A stretch of 15,603 bases of DNA from Pedococcus sp. (GTDB lineage: Bacteria; Actinomycetota; Actinomycetes; Actinomycetales; Dermatophilaceae). Made by a program: the position numbers and the translations under genes. The stretch spans positions 1-15,603 of the forward strand of contig JAICSZ010000007.1 in assembly GCA_025936615.1 (NCBI GenBank). Reading direction: 5' to 3'. How positions within the stretch are numbered: the stretch's first letter is position 1; each line of letters begins with the position of its first letter. Below are positions 1 through 6,346 of the stretch, piece after piece. Below the pieces are notes generated by a model that worked only from the letters and a program-made list of their open reading frames with translations, had not been told where the DNA came from and did no database searches.

Positions 1-545
1 ATCCGGTTGCGCTCCTCGGCCACGGCCCGTGACGCCCGCTGCTCGCGGGTGGCCCGGCGCTGCTCGGCGTAGAGCCGCGTGACCCGCACGAGGGCCCCGG
101 CCAGCCAGCCGACGACCCAGGGCATCGCCCAGACCAGGGTCAGGGCGTAGTCGGAGGGCTTGGCACCCTCGTTCGTGGGGTCGAGCAGGGCCCAGCCGCC
201 CCAGAGGAGCACCCCCAGGGCGAGACCGGCAACCGAGCGGGGCGGGGGGACGTAGCGCCCGACCGTGTACACGGCAACAAGCGGCGCGAGCGCGACCGAG
301 TTGCCCTCCGGCGACCCGAACACCGCGAACTCAACGACGTACGCACAGACCATCGCGACGAGGACCGCCATCGGCCGCACCCGGCGGGCAACGAGCAGGA
401 GGGCGGCCACGGCATACAGCAGGGACTGGGCCCAGAGCGGTCCCTGGCGGTGGGTGGACATCATCCCGGTCCACGCCTCGAGCTGTCCGAGCACGCCGAC
501 GACCACCGCGACCGCGATGTCGAAGGCCCAGCTCCGCCGCCTCAT
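1..545 (-). CDS. Sensor histidine kinase, N-terminal part (cut by window edge)
   Basis: The frame is open from an ATG at 545 to the window edge and gives 181 residues. It starts MRRRSWAFDIAVAVVVGVLG and has about four to five hydrophobic segments (near residues 8-24, 40-54, 58-78, 86-96, 103-121 and 135-154). A charged helix follows and ends in AEERNRI. That ending is where the ERxRIARELHD phosphoacceptor box of HisKA_3 (NarL-partner) kinases begins, so the catalytic part lies beyond the edge. In this family the protein senses through its membrane domain and phosphorylates a NarL/FixJ regulator. Its regulator would be expected further left and is not visible. A TACCGT -10 box sits 6 bases before the ATG, so translation is probably leaderless. 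It is divergent from the membrane protein at 710. Family assignment is firm for the truncated end; the signal sensed is unknown. Confidence 0.85.
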   Translation of the reverse strand, partial: MRRRSWAFDIAVAVVVGVLGQLEAWTGMMSTHRQGPLWAQSLLYAVAALLLVARRVRPMAVLVAMVCAYVVEFAVFGSPEGNSVALAPLVAVYTVGRYVPPPRSVAGLALGVLLWGGWALLDPTNEGAKPSDYALTLVWAMPWVVGWLAGALVRVTRLYAEQRRATREQRASRAVAEERNR

Positions 546-551
546 GGTCCG

Positions 552-557
552 ACGGTA
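552..557 (-). promoter_or_regulatory. -10 box, leaderless promoter of the histidine kinase at 545
   Basis: On the minus strand TACCGT is followed by 6 bases (CGGACC) and then the ATG. No Shine-Dalgarno is present. No good -35 box is seen. Confidence 0.5.
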
Positions 558-578
558 CTGCGGCAAGCGGGTACGGTC

Positions 579-596
579 GTCCTCCTTCGGGAGGAC
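579..596. promoter_or_regulatory. Perfect inverted repeat with TTCG loop between divergent promoters
   Basis: GTCCTCC (579-585), TTCG (586-589) and GGAGGAC (590-596) form a perfect 7-bp inverted repeat. It lies just upstream of the kinase -10 box, overlapping its expected -35 region. On the plus strand the hairpin would carry the very stable cUUCGg tetraloop. It is upstream of both inferred start points, so an operator is more likely than an RNA element. Confidence 0.45.
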
Positions 597-603
597 TCGC
601 GGA

Positions 604-641
604 TCGTGCTGCGGGGCAGGCGAAATCGTGCCGCAGCGCGA
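604..641. promoter_or_regulatory. 11-bp inverted repeat, possible regulator site
   Basis: TCGTGCTGCGG (604-614) and CCGCAGCGCGA (631-641) pair at 10 of 11 positions, with a 16-base spacer. The element sits directly upstream of the -10 box (665-670) of the membrane protein gene, where an activator or repressor would bind. This is seen in sequence; function is inferred. Confidence 0.4.
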
Positions 642-664
642 CGACGCCAATGCGGCGGCGTCCC

Positions 665-705
665 TACCTTCGAGGTGTTCGGGAAGGACACCACGTCAGG
701 GAGGG
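665..705 (+). promoter_or_regulatory. Promoter -10 box and strong RBS for the membrane protein at 710
   Basis: TACCTT at 665-670 is a plausible -10 box. A strong AGGGAGGG Shine-Dalgarno (698-705) lies 4 bases before the ATG at 710. It decides the start over an in-frame ATG at 650, which has no RBS and lies upstream of the -10 box. Confidence 0.5.
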
Positions 706-709
706 AACC

Positions 710-1366
710 ATGACCACCAACACCACCACCATCACCCGGGGCGCCGGGACGGCACTGCTCGTCTACGGCATCGGCACCACCGTCGGGTACTTCGGCGCGG
801 GGGGACCCGGCGGCGACTTCGAGCCCGCCACCATCGCCGGCTACACGGCACCGAGCCACTACCCGGTCGCGGTCGGGCTCTGGTACCTCGGCGCCTTCGC
901 CGCGCTGGCGCTCATCCCGTTCGCCCGCGAGCTGCGCAAGGTCGGTGGGTGGCTGGGCGACACCCTGTGGGGCATCGGCATCGCGGCCAGCTGCGCCAGC
1001 GTGGTGGGGGCCTTCCTCGGCGGGGGACTGGTGACCGCGCTCTGGGAGGGCGGCACCGAGGTGCAGCACGGCCTCCCGCAGCCGGTGGTCTACACCCTCA
1101 GCGAGGTCGCGAACCTCATGGCCCTGTGCGGCCCGGCGTTCTTCGTGGGCGCGGCGGCCATCCTGCTGGGGGCCCGCGGGCCGCTGCCGACCTGGCTGCG
1201 GGTGTTCTCCGTGGTGGCCGGCTTGTGCGGCGTCCTGCTGCCGTTCTACTTCACCATCCCGATCTACCTGCTGTGGGTACTCGTCTTCGGCACCCGTGCG
1301 GTGGTCGGCGGTGGCGTCCGCGGTCGGCAGGAAGCGCAGGCCCGGCTGCACGAGTCGCTCGTCTGA
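710..1366 (+). CDS. Integral membrane protein of unknown function
   Basis: A 218-residue protein starts at the ATG at 710. About six hydrophobic segments are visible, roughly residues 12-29, 52-71, 84-110, 126-154, 161-180 and 181-199. The 30-50 loop is rich in Gly, Pro and acidic residues, and the C-terminus is short and charged (RGRQEAQARLHESLV). I see no catalytic motif. Size and topology resemble the protein at 5582-6274, which is also divergent from a histidine kinase, so the two may be distant relatives of the DUF4386 type; this is a guess from shape only. The divergent layout with shared inverted repeats suggests control by the neighbouring two-component system. A strong hairpin at 1407-1445 ends the transcript. 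Confidence 0.8.
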   Translation: MTTNTTTITRGAGTALLVYGIGTTVGYFGAGGPGGDFEPATIAGYTAPSHYPVAVGLWYLGAFAALALIPFARELRKVGGWLGDTLWGIGIAASCASVVGAFLGGGLVTALWEGGTEVQHGLPQPVVYTLSEVANLMALCGPAFFVGAAAILLGARGPLPTWLRVFSVVAGLCGVLLPFYFTIPIYLLWVLVFGTRAVVGGGVRGRQEAQARLHESLV

Positions 1367-1406
1367 CCCGAGCGCATACAGGGGGTGCGCGGGGGGTAAG
1401 CCGGGG

Positions 1407-1445
1407 GTGCCGGGTGGCCGCGAAGAGGGGGCGGCCATCCGGCAC
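1407..1445 (+). terminator. Terminator-like hairpin after the membrane protein gene
   Basis: The two arms (1407-1421 and 1431-1445) form a 15-bp stem with one G.U pair and a 9-base loop. The core arms are GCCGGGTGGCCGC and GCGGCCATCCGGC. There is no T-run after it, as is usual for terminators in high-GC actinobacteria. It separates the membrane protein gene from the aldo/keto reductase. The remainder of this gap holds nothing else I can support apart from the next -10 box. Confidence 0.6.
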
Positions 1446-1541
1446 ACCCCTGCCGTAGGCCCGCCGCGACCTCCGGGTGGCGCTCGCGCTGGCAGCCGGG
1501 GCCGGTGCGGCGCGGCTGGTGCCGTGCCGGCGGTCCCGGCG

Positions 1542-1547
1542 TAGCGT
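1542..1547 (+). promoter_or_regulatory. -10 box, leaderless promoter of the aldo/keto reductase
   Basis: TAGCGT is followed by 7 bases and then the ATG at 1555. The AGGTGG directly against the ATG is too close to act as a ribosome site, which supports a leaderless mRNA starting at the ATG. Confidence 0.5.
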
Positions 1548-1554
1548 GAGGTGG

Positions 1555-2430
1555 ATGCAGACCCGTCGGCTAGGACGCATCGGACACGACAGCTCGGTCC
1601 TCATCTACGGAGCGGCCTCGCTCGCGGAGGTTGACCAGGACCGCGCGGACGCCTCCGTCCAGGAGGCCCTCGACGCCGGGATCAACCACTTCGACGTCGC
1701 GCGCGGGTACGGCGAGGCGGAGCTGCGCCTCGGTCCGTGGATGCCACGGATCCGCGACGACATCTTCCTCGCCACCAAGACCGGCGAGCGCACCGCCGAG
1801 GGCGCATGGCGTGAGGTGAACGAGTCGCTCGACCGCCTGCAGACCGACCACGTCGACCTCATCCAGCTACACGCGGTGTGCGACCTGGCGGAGCTCGACC
1901 TGCTCACCGCCAAGGGCGGCGGGCTCGAGGGCGTCGTGCGTGCCAGGGAGGAGGGCCTTGCGGGGGCGATCGGCATCACCGGCCACACGCTCGCGGCACC
2001 CGGCGTGCACACGGAAGCGTTGCGGCGCTTCGACTTCGACACGGTGCTCACCCCGGTGAGCTACCGGCTCGCGACCGACGCGGCATACCGGCACGACCTG
2101 GACGAGCTGTTCGCGGCAGCGGCGCGCACTGACGCGGCGGTGATGGGCATCAAGGCCATCGCGCGGCGCAACTGGACCGACGACGAGCCCAGGCGCTACG
2201 ACACCTGGTACCTCCCGCTGGACCGGCAGCGCCAGGTGACCGCGGCCGTGGCCTGGGTGCTGGGCACCTTCACACAGCTCACCGGGATCGCCACCGCGGG
2301 GGAGACCCGGCTGCTGCGGGCGATGGTCGAGGCGGAGCGGGCCTGCACCCACATCACGCCGAGCGAGGCCGCCGAGGTGCTCGACCGGGTCCGCGACTAC
2401 AGCTCGCCGTTCGTGTCCATGCCGTTCTGA
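1555..2430 (+). CDS. Aldo/keto reductase
   Basis: This 291-residue protein has the aldo/keto reductase (TIM-barrel) pattern. It opens with a short beta hairpin (MQTRRLGRIGHDSSVLIYGA). The catalytic tetrad is in place: Asp47 and Tyr52 in NHFDVARGYGEAE, Lys75 in FLATKTGE and His106 in DLIQLHAV. The central part contains the strand-helix repeats of the fold. Such enzymes use NAD(P)H to reduce aldehydes or ketones in the cytoplasm; the substrate cannot be told from sequence. The end (residues about 250-291) is the usual AKR tail with an ETRLLRAMVEA helix. An in-frame upstream ATG-like start would add 26 Ala/Arg-rich residues that lie before the promoter, so I prefer 1555. It stands alone between a terminator and a convergent small gene. 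Confidence 0.9.
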   Translation: MQTRRLGRIGHDSSVLIYGAASLAEVDQDRADASVQEALDAGINHFDVARGYGEAELRLGPWMPRIRDDIFLATKTGERTAEGAWREVNESLDRLQTDHVDLIQLHAVCDLAELDLLTAKGGGLEGVVRAREEGLAGAIGITGHTLAAPGVHTEALRRFDFDTVLTPVSYRLATDAAYRHDLDELFAAAARTDAAVMGIKAIARRNWTDDEPRRYDTWYLPLDRQRQVTAAVAWVLGTFTQLTGIATAGETRLLRAMVEAERACTHITPSEAAEVLDRVRDYSSPFVSMPF

Positions 2431-2440
2431 GCCGCGGCCC

Positions 2441-2674
2441 TCAGGCCCGGTCGGCGAAGGCCGCCAGCGGCCGGAGCTCGCTGGTCAGCGTGCCCAGCGC
2501 GCGGACCGCCTCCATCCGGGCGATGAGCAGCTCGGCCCGCACCGACACGCGGCGGCTGTGGTCCACGGCCTCGTCGCCCACGCACCGGTGCGCCGGCCCA
2601 CCGGCAGGGCGGGTGGAACCGCATCGGCACCGCGCTGCGCGCGGCTCGGAGTCAGAGACCTTGGGGACGTCCAC
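2441..2674 (-). CDS. Small Cys-containing conserved-type protein
   Basis: A 77-residue protein is read from a GTG at 2674. It begins MDVPKVSDSEPRAARCRCGS and has a C16-x-C18 pair, His29 and Cys31, which could form a metal site. A basic-acidic helical region follows (RRVSVRAELLIARMEAVRAL, residues 41-60) and it ends LAAFADRA. Third-position GC bias is strong in this frame across the whole length. A TAGCGT box lies 8 bases before the GTG. A longer reading from 2833 would run across the response-regulator stop and a hairpin, so I reject it. I do not recognise the family. It lies downstream of the two-component operon in the same direction but has its own promoter. Confidence 0.6.
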   Translation of the reverse strand: MDVPKVSDSEPRAARCRCGSTRPAGGPAHRCVGDEAVDHSRRVSVRAELLIARMEAVRALGTLTSELRPLAAFADRA

Positions 2675-2682
2675 GGGCGGTA

Positions 2683-2688
2683 ACGCTA
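2683..2688 (-). promoter_or_regulatory. -10 box, leaderless promoter of the small Cys protein
   Basis: On the minus strand TAGCGT (2688 to 2683) is followed by 8 bases (TACCGCCC) and a GTG start. No Shine-Dalgarno is present. Confidence 0.4.
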
Positions 2689-2770
2689 GGACCGGGTGTC
2701 CCCCAGCCCCGCAGACCCGGGCTCCAACCACCTGAACGGGTGAGCCTCCTCGACCGCCCAGCCGACCGGG

Positions 2771-2788
2771 AAACCGGGACAAACCCGG
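2771..2788 (-). terminator. Possible terminator after the response regulator
   Basis: On the minus strand, starting two bases after the regulator stop codon, CCGGG-TTTGT-CCCGG forms a 5-bp hairpin followed by TTT. It is short, and a further CCCGG copy follows, so alternative pairings exist. Confidence 0.35.
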
Positions 2789-2789
2789 C

Positions 2790-3446
2790 TCAGGCATCCT
2801 CTGGTACCAGGCCGCACTCGTAGGCAAGCACAACCGCCTGCACCCGGTCGCGCAGTCCCAGCTTGGCCAGGATGCGCGTCACGTGGGTCTTCACGGTGGC
2901 CTCGCCGAGGTAGAGCCGCGCGCCGATCTCGGCGTTCGACCAGCCCCTGGCGATGGCGCGGAAGACGTCGAGCTCGCGTTCGGTGAGCGGCGCCAGCGCC
3001 GCGGGCAGCGCGCCGCTGGTGGGCGGGCGGCGCACGTACGCCTCCACGAGCCGTCGGGTGACGCTGGGGGCGAAGAGCAGGTCGCCGGAGTGCACGGCCC
3101 GGACCGCCGCGACGAGGTCGTCGGGCGCGGTGGTCTTCAGCAGGAACCCCGAGGCCCCGGCCTGCAGGGCCCCGAACACGTGCTCGTCGAGGTCGAACAT
3201 GGTCAGCATCAGCACCTTGGCCTCGGGTCGTGCGACGGCCACCTCGCGCGCCCCGGTGATGCCGTCGGTCCCGGGCATCTGGACGTCCATGAGGACGATG
3301 TCGGCACGGGCGTCGCGGGCCGTGCGCGCCGCCGCGGCACCGTCCGCCGCCTCGCCGACCACCTCGAGGTCGTCGTGCGCGCTGAGGATCGCCGCGATGC
3401 CGGCGCGGACCAGGTCCTGGTCGTCGGCGATGACGACCCGGATCAC
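2790..3446 (-). CDS. NarL/FixJ-family response regulator
   Basis: A 218-residue regulator with an N-terminal receiver domain and C-terminal LuxR-type HTH. The receiver shows the acidic pair Asp8/Asp9, the phosphoacceptor Asp54 in IVLMDVQMPGTDG, Thr82 and Lys104 (FLLKTTAPDD). The HTH occupies about residues 150-210, with LTERELDVFRAIARG and then NAEIGARLYLGEATVKTHV as the recognition region. When phosphorylated by the partner kinase it should dimerise and bind DNA. It starts at a GTG that overlaps the kinase stop (GTGA, 4 bp), so the two are translationally coupled. Plausible targets are the inverted repeat at 5414-5432 and the divergent membrane protein gene; that is inference. Confidence 0.95.
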   Translation of the reverse strand: MIRVVIADDQDLVRAGIAAILSAHDDLEVVGEAADGAAAARTARDARADIVLMDVQMPGTDGITGAREVAVARPEAKVLMLTMFDLDEHVFGALQAGASGFLLKTTAPDDLVAAVRAVHSGDLLFAPSVTRRLVEAYVRRPPTSGALPAALAPLTERELDVFRAIARGWSNAEIGARLYLGEATVKTHVTRILAKLGLRDRVQAVVLAYECGLVPEDA

Positions 3447-5395
3447 GTGGCCACCCGGCTTGCCGCGGTCCGGGACGCCGCCGGGTCGGCAGGTCGAGGT
3501 ACAGACGGCGGTTCGGGGATGCGCGCCCGCAGCCGGTAGCCGCCGGCGTCGCGCGGTCCGGCCGCGAGCTCGCCGCCGAGCAGGCGGACCCGTTCGCGCA
3601 GGCCGATCAGCCCGTGCCCGGTGCCCAACGTGCCTGTGCTCGGGGGGCCTGCGCCCATCCGCTCCACCCCGTCGTCGGTGACCTCGACGACCCAGTCGTC
3701 GTGCTCGCGGGTGAGGCGCACCTCGACGTGCGACCCCCGTGCGTGTCGGGCAGCGTTGGTCAGGGCCTCCTGCACGACGCGGTATGCCGCGGCAGCCAGC
3801 TCCGGCCGTGACGGCACCTCGGCGAGGTGCAGGTGCACGACCAGGCCGGTGGCGCGGACCCGGTCCGCGAGGTCGGCCAGCGCCGCGGGCAGGTCGGCCG
3901 GGCCTGGGGCGGCTGGGCTTGCTGCGGGCACGTCCGTGGCGCCAGGGTCCGTCGCGGCAGTGCCCGGGGCAGCCAGGAGCTCATGCAGGAGGGAGAGCTC
4001 GGCGAGGGCCTGCGCGCCGGCGGTGTCGACGGTCAGCAGCGCCTCACGTGCGCGCTCCGGTGCCGTGCCCCGCAGGGCCTGCGCCGCACCCGCCTGCAGC
4101 ACCATGACGCCGACGGCGTGGCTTGCGACGTCGTGGAGCTCGCGGGCGATGCGGAGCCGTTCCTCGGTGACCGCGTGGGCGATCTGCTTCTCCCGTTCGT
4201 CGAGCAGCACCTCCGAGCTCGCTTGCGCTGCAAGGGCTTCGCGGTCACGCTCGGCCCACGCGTGGCCCGCGAAGAGGGGGAGCGCGAAGGTCGCGGCCGT
4301 GATCGCGAGGTTCGCGGGGTTGTCCCGCCACACCCCGCCCAGGTGCAGGGCGGCCAGCGCCGTGAAGGCCGTCCACGGCCACCGTCCCGTGCTGCCGCCG
4401 ACCGACCAGCCGAGCAGGACGATCACGAGGATGTCCCCGAGGCCGTCGACCATGGGCACGTCGAGCAGCAGCACCGCCGCGACCGGTGCCGCAGCCACCG
4501 CCGTCGCGATGGTTGGGTCGCGGCGCCGCAGCAGCAGCGCGAGGCACGGCACCAGTCCGAGCAGCAGGGCCGGGAGGCTCTGCGGCTCCTCGCCGTTGAA
4601 CCGGTCGAGCACCAGGAGCACGACGGCCGCCGCGGTGGGCAGCCAGTCCACGACCCAGGCCCGTCGGCGGCCGGCCCCCTCGACCCGCGCCGGCACGTCG
4701 GTCCCCTCGGGCCCGCTGCGCAGCAGTCCGAGCAGGCGGCGCAGCTCCTCGACGGCAGCAGCGCCACCGGTGTGGATGCGCTCGACCGCGTCGGGGTCCA
4801 GGCTGCGGGCCGCCCGTGCCGCGTCCGCGCGCATCCGGGCGACCGCCTCGTGCAGCACCTCGACGGCTGCTGCGGCCAACCGCGCGCGCTCGCCGGCCAC
4901 GACCTGGCCCGTGAGCTCCGCCAGGTCCTCGCCCTCGAGGGTGGACAGGCGCTGGCGCGCCGTCCGTGCCGACCCGGTCCGGCGGCGCACCAGGGTCCCG
5001 AACAGCCAGGTGCCGCCGAACAGGAACGCCACGAACGCCCCGGTGGCGACCGACAGCTCGTCGACCCACAGGGCGGCGGCCACGAACCCGGCCACGACCA
5101 GCAGGCCACGGCGTCCCGCGATCCGCCGCCCCGCGGCATACACGGTCACCAGGCCGGGGACCAGCAGCGCCGGGTTGGCCGATGGCACCTCCAGGGCCAC
5201 GCCCGCCAGCGCGGTCAGAGCCGCGAGCAGCAGTCCGGCCACGAGCGGAGCCCAGCCCAGCAGGAGCAGGACGGCCAGGACGAGCGGTGGCACGACGTAC
5301 GCCGCGGTGCCTTGGTCGACGAGGAACGCCAGCGCCCACAGGGCGCACGCCACCGCAGTGAACCACTGCTGCCGACCGCCGACCACCCTGCGCAC
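3443..5395 (-). CDS. Sensor histidine kinase with duplicated membrane/DHp module
   Basis: This 650-residue kinase is much longer than the usual 380-430. A first membrane domain (about residues 12-135) leads to a helical DHp-like stretch (about 165-228, GERARLAAAAVEV... to EELRRLLGLLRSG). A second membrane domain (about 248-378) then leads to a true HisKA_3 domain with EERLRIARELHDVASHAVGV, where His421 is the phosphoacceptor. The ATPase domain follows, with N-box Asn547 (QEALTNAARHA), the G1 DDG at 574-576 and GTGHGLIGLRERV at 591-603. Aligning the two DHp stretches puts Val178 where His421 lies, so the first copy cannot be phosphorylated there. An Ala/Pro/Thr-rich linker (about 476-502) interrupts the region before the ATPase. 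It should phosphorylate the regulator encoded next to it. The start is a GTG 6 bases after a TAGCCT -10 box. Confidence 0.92.
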   Translation of the reverse strand: MRRVVGGRQQWFTAVACALWALAFLVDQGTAAYVVPPLVLAVLLLLGWAPLVAGLLLAALTALAGVALEVPSANPALLVPGLVTVYAAGRRIAGRRGLLVVAGFVAAALWVDELSVATGAFVAFLFGGTWLFGTLVRRRTGSARTARQRLSTLEGEDLAELTGQVVAGERARLAAAAVEVLHEAVARMRADAARAARSLDPDAVERIHTGGAAAVEELRRLLGLLRSGPEGTDVPARVEGAGRRRAWVVDWLPTAAAVVLLVLDRFNGEEPQSLPALLLGLVPCLALLLRRRDPTIATAVAAAPVAAVLLLDVPMVDGLGDILVIVLLGWSVGGSTGRWPWTAFTALAALHLGGVWRDNPANLAITAATFALPLFAGHAWAERDREALAAQASSEVLLDEREKQIAHAVTEERLRIARELHDVASHAVGVMVLQAGAAQALRGTAPERAREALLTVDTAGAQALAELSLLHELLAAPGTAATDPGATDVPAASPAAPGPADLPAALADLADRVRATGLVVHLHLAEVPSRPELAAAAYRVVQEALTNAARHARGSHVEVRLTREHDDWVVEVTDDGVERMGAGPPSTGTLGTGHGLIGLRERVRLLGGELAAGPRDAGGYRLRARIPEPPSVPRPADPAASRTAASRVAT

Positions 5396-5401
5396 CCCCC
5401 G

Positions 5402-5407
5402 AGGCTA
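5402..5407 (-). promoter_or_regulatory. -10 box, leaderless promoter of the kinase-regulator operon
   Basis: On the minus strand TAGCCT is followed by CGGGGG and the GTG start at 5395. This fits a leaderless transcript for the two-gene operon. Confidence 0.5.
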
Positions 5408-5413
5408 GGGCTG

Positions 5414-5432
5414 GGACGCGCCACGCGCGTCC
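5414..5432. promoter_or_regulatory. Inverted repeat upstream of the kinase promoter
   Basis: GGACGCG (5414-5420), CCACG (5421-5425) and CGCGTCC (5426-5432) form a perfect 7-bp inverted repeat. It covers the spacer and -35 region of the kinase operon promoter. It is a candidate operator for autoregulation by the NarL-type regulator. The rest of the 186-base gap to 5582 holds a 6-bp hairpin at 5527-5544 (GGCGGC/GCCGCC) and the ribosome site GGGAGGA; I see no clear plus-strand -10 box. Confidence 0.4.
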
Positions 5433-5581
5433 GACTTGGGGTGGACCCGGAGTCAACCTCCTCGGGAGCCGATGCGGTGCGCCTCGGTGGACGCGCGCCG
5501 TCGGTGCGGGGCTGCACCGTGGTCGTGGCGGCTGCAGGGCCGCCCCGGCACCAGCCGGACACCGAGCGGGAGGAACACACG

Positions 5582-6274
5582 ATGAGCACCATGACCAGGG
5601 TCGCCGCGGCGGCGAGCGCCGTCCTGATGCCGGCGGCAGTGGGCGTCGGCGACCAGCTGCGGATGCGCGCGGACACCACCGACGTCGCGGGCACCGGGCT
5701 CGACCACGCCTCGGCCGAGCTCGCAGCGGTCCACGCGCACGCCGCGACCTACGCCGCGGCGTCGTGGTTCTTCTACGCGGCCGCGCTCCTGACGATCCCG
5801 ATGACGATCCTCCTGTGGCGCCTGGCCGTGCCACGGGCGCGTCGGTGGGCCTGGGCGGCCGCGACGCTGGGTGCGCTTGCGGCGGTCGGGCAGTTCGCGC
5901 ACCTGATGGGCGAGTTCGCCATGACGCAGGTCTTCGCGGGCAGCGCGGATCCCACTGCGGCTGCACGGATCTCGCTGGAGTGGGACAAGAACGTGCTGTC
6001 GAACGCACTGATCGTTCCCTACCTGTTGGGCATGCTGCTCGCCCCGGCCGTCCAGGCGGTCGCCCTGCGACGCGCCCGGGTCGTGCCGCTGTGGGCGATG
6101 ATCTGCGTGCTCGCGGGGGCGGCGGTCATGGTGGTCGGCGGCAGCTCCCCGGCCGGGTCGGCCGTGTGGGCCGTGCTGGTGGTGGCGGGCTTCGTGCCGG
6201 CCGCTGCGACGGCGGCGCGAGGGGCGACCCGTGACGAGGCGGCCCCGGTCGTCGCCGCGCCGGTCCCGGCCTGA
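5582..6274 (+). CDS. Integral membrane protein of unknown function
   Basis: A 230-residue protein starts at ATG 5582, about 8 bases after GGGAGGA. Hydrophobic segments lie near residues 6-22, 55-82, 88-108, 140-163, 166-186 and 192-212. Between the first two is a polar loop with acidic and His residues (about 23-53). The tail is Ala/Pro/Val rich (EAAPVVAAPVPA). No enzyme motif is evident. The conserved-looking loop LEWDKNVLSNALIVPYLLG (132-150) might help a family search. It is divergent from the kinase-regulator operon, just as the gene at 710 is divergent from another kinase, which suggests that these membrane proteins are outputs or partners of the two-component systems. In-frame codons reach far upstream across the kinase gene, but those belong to the opposite strand's shadow. 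Confidence 0.8.
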   Translation: MSTMTRVAAAASAVLMPAAVGVGDQLRMRADTTDVAGTGLDHASAELAAVHAHAATYAAASWFFYAAALLTIPMTILLWRLAVPRARRWAWAAATLGALAAVGQFAHLMGEFAMTQVFAGSADPTAAARISLEWDKNVLSNALIVPYLLGMLLAPAVQAVALRRARVVPLWAMICVLAGAAVMVVGGSSPAGSAVWAVLVVAGFVPAAATAARGATRDEAAPVVAAPVPA

Positions 6275-6318
6275 GCCGCACGGGTCGCCGGGCGCCGTGG
6301 CCCGACCCCTACGTCGTC

Positions 6319-6346
6319 GTCCGACGCCTCACCCGAGGCGTCGGGC
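6319..6346. terminator. Bidirectional terminator hairpin between convergent genes
   Basis: CCGACGCCTC (6321-6330), an ACCC loop and GAGGCGTCGG (6335-6344) form a perfect 10-bp stem, extended to 12 bp by one T.G and one G-C pair. It overlaps the stop codon of the minus-strand MFS gene and follows the plus-strand membrane protein gene by about 45 bases, so it can serve both. Confidence 0.65.

Noticed and set aside
265..1458. 397-codon plus-strand open frame.
   Set aside because: It crosses the kinase on the other strand and the membrane protein in another frame; the true gene at 710 has a ribosome site and hydrophobic segments.
2675..2833. N-terminal extension of the small Cys protein to 2833.
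   Set aside because: It would overlap the response regulator end, a hairpin and the gene's own -10 box.
3827..5581. Very long plus-strand open frame leading into the membrane protein at 5582.
   Set aside because: It is the antisense shadow of the histidine kinase; composition is Arg/Gln/His/Gly-rich without domains. Only the part from 5582 is real.
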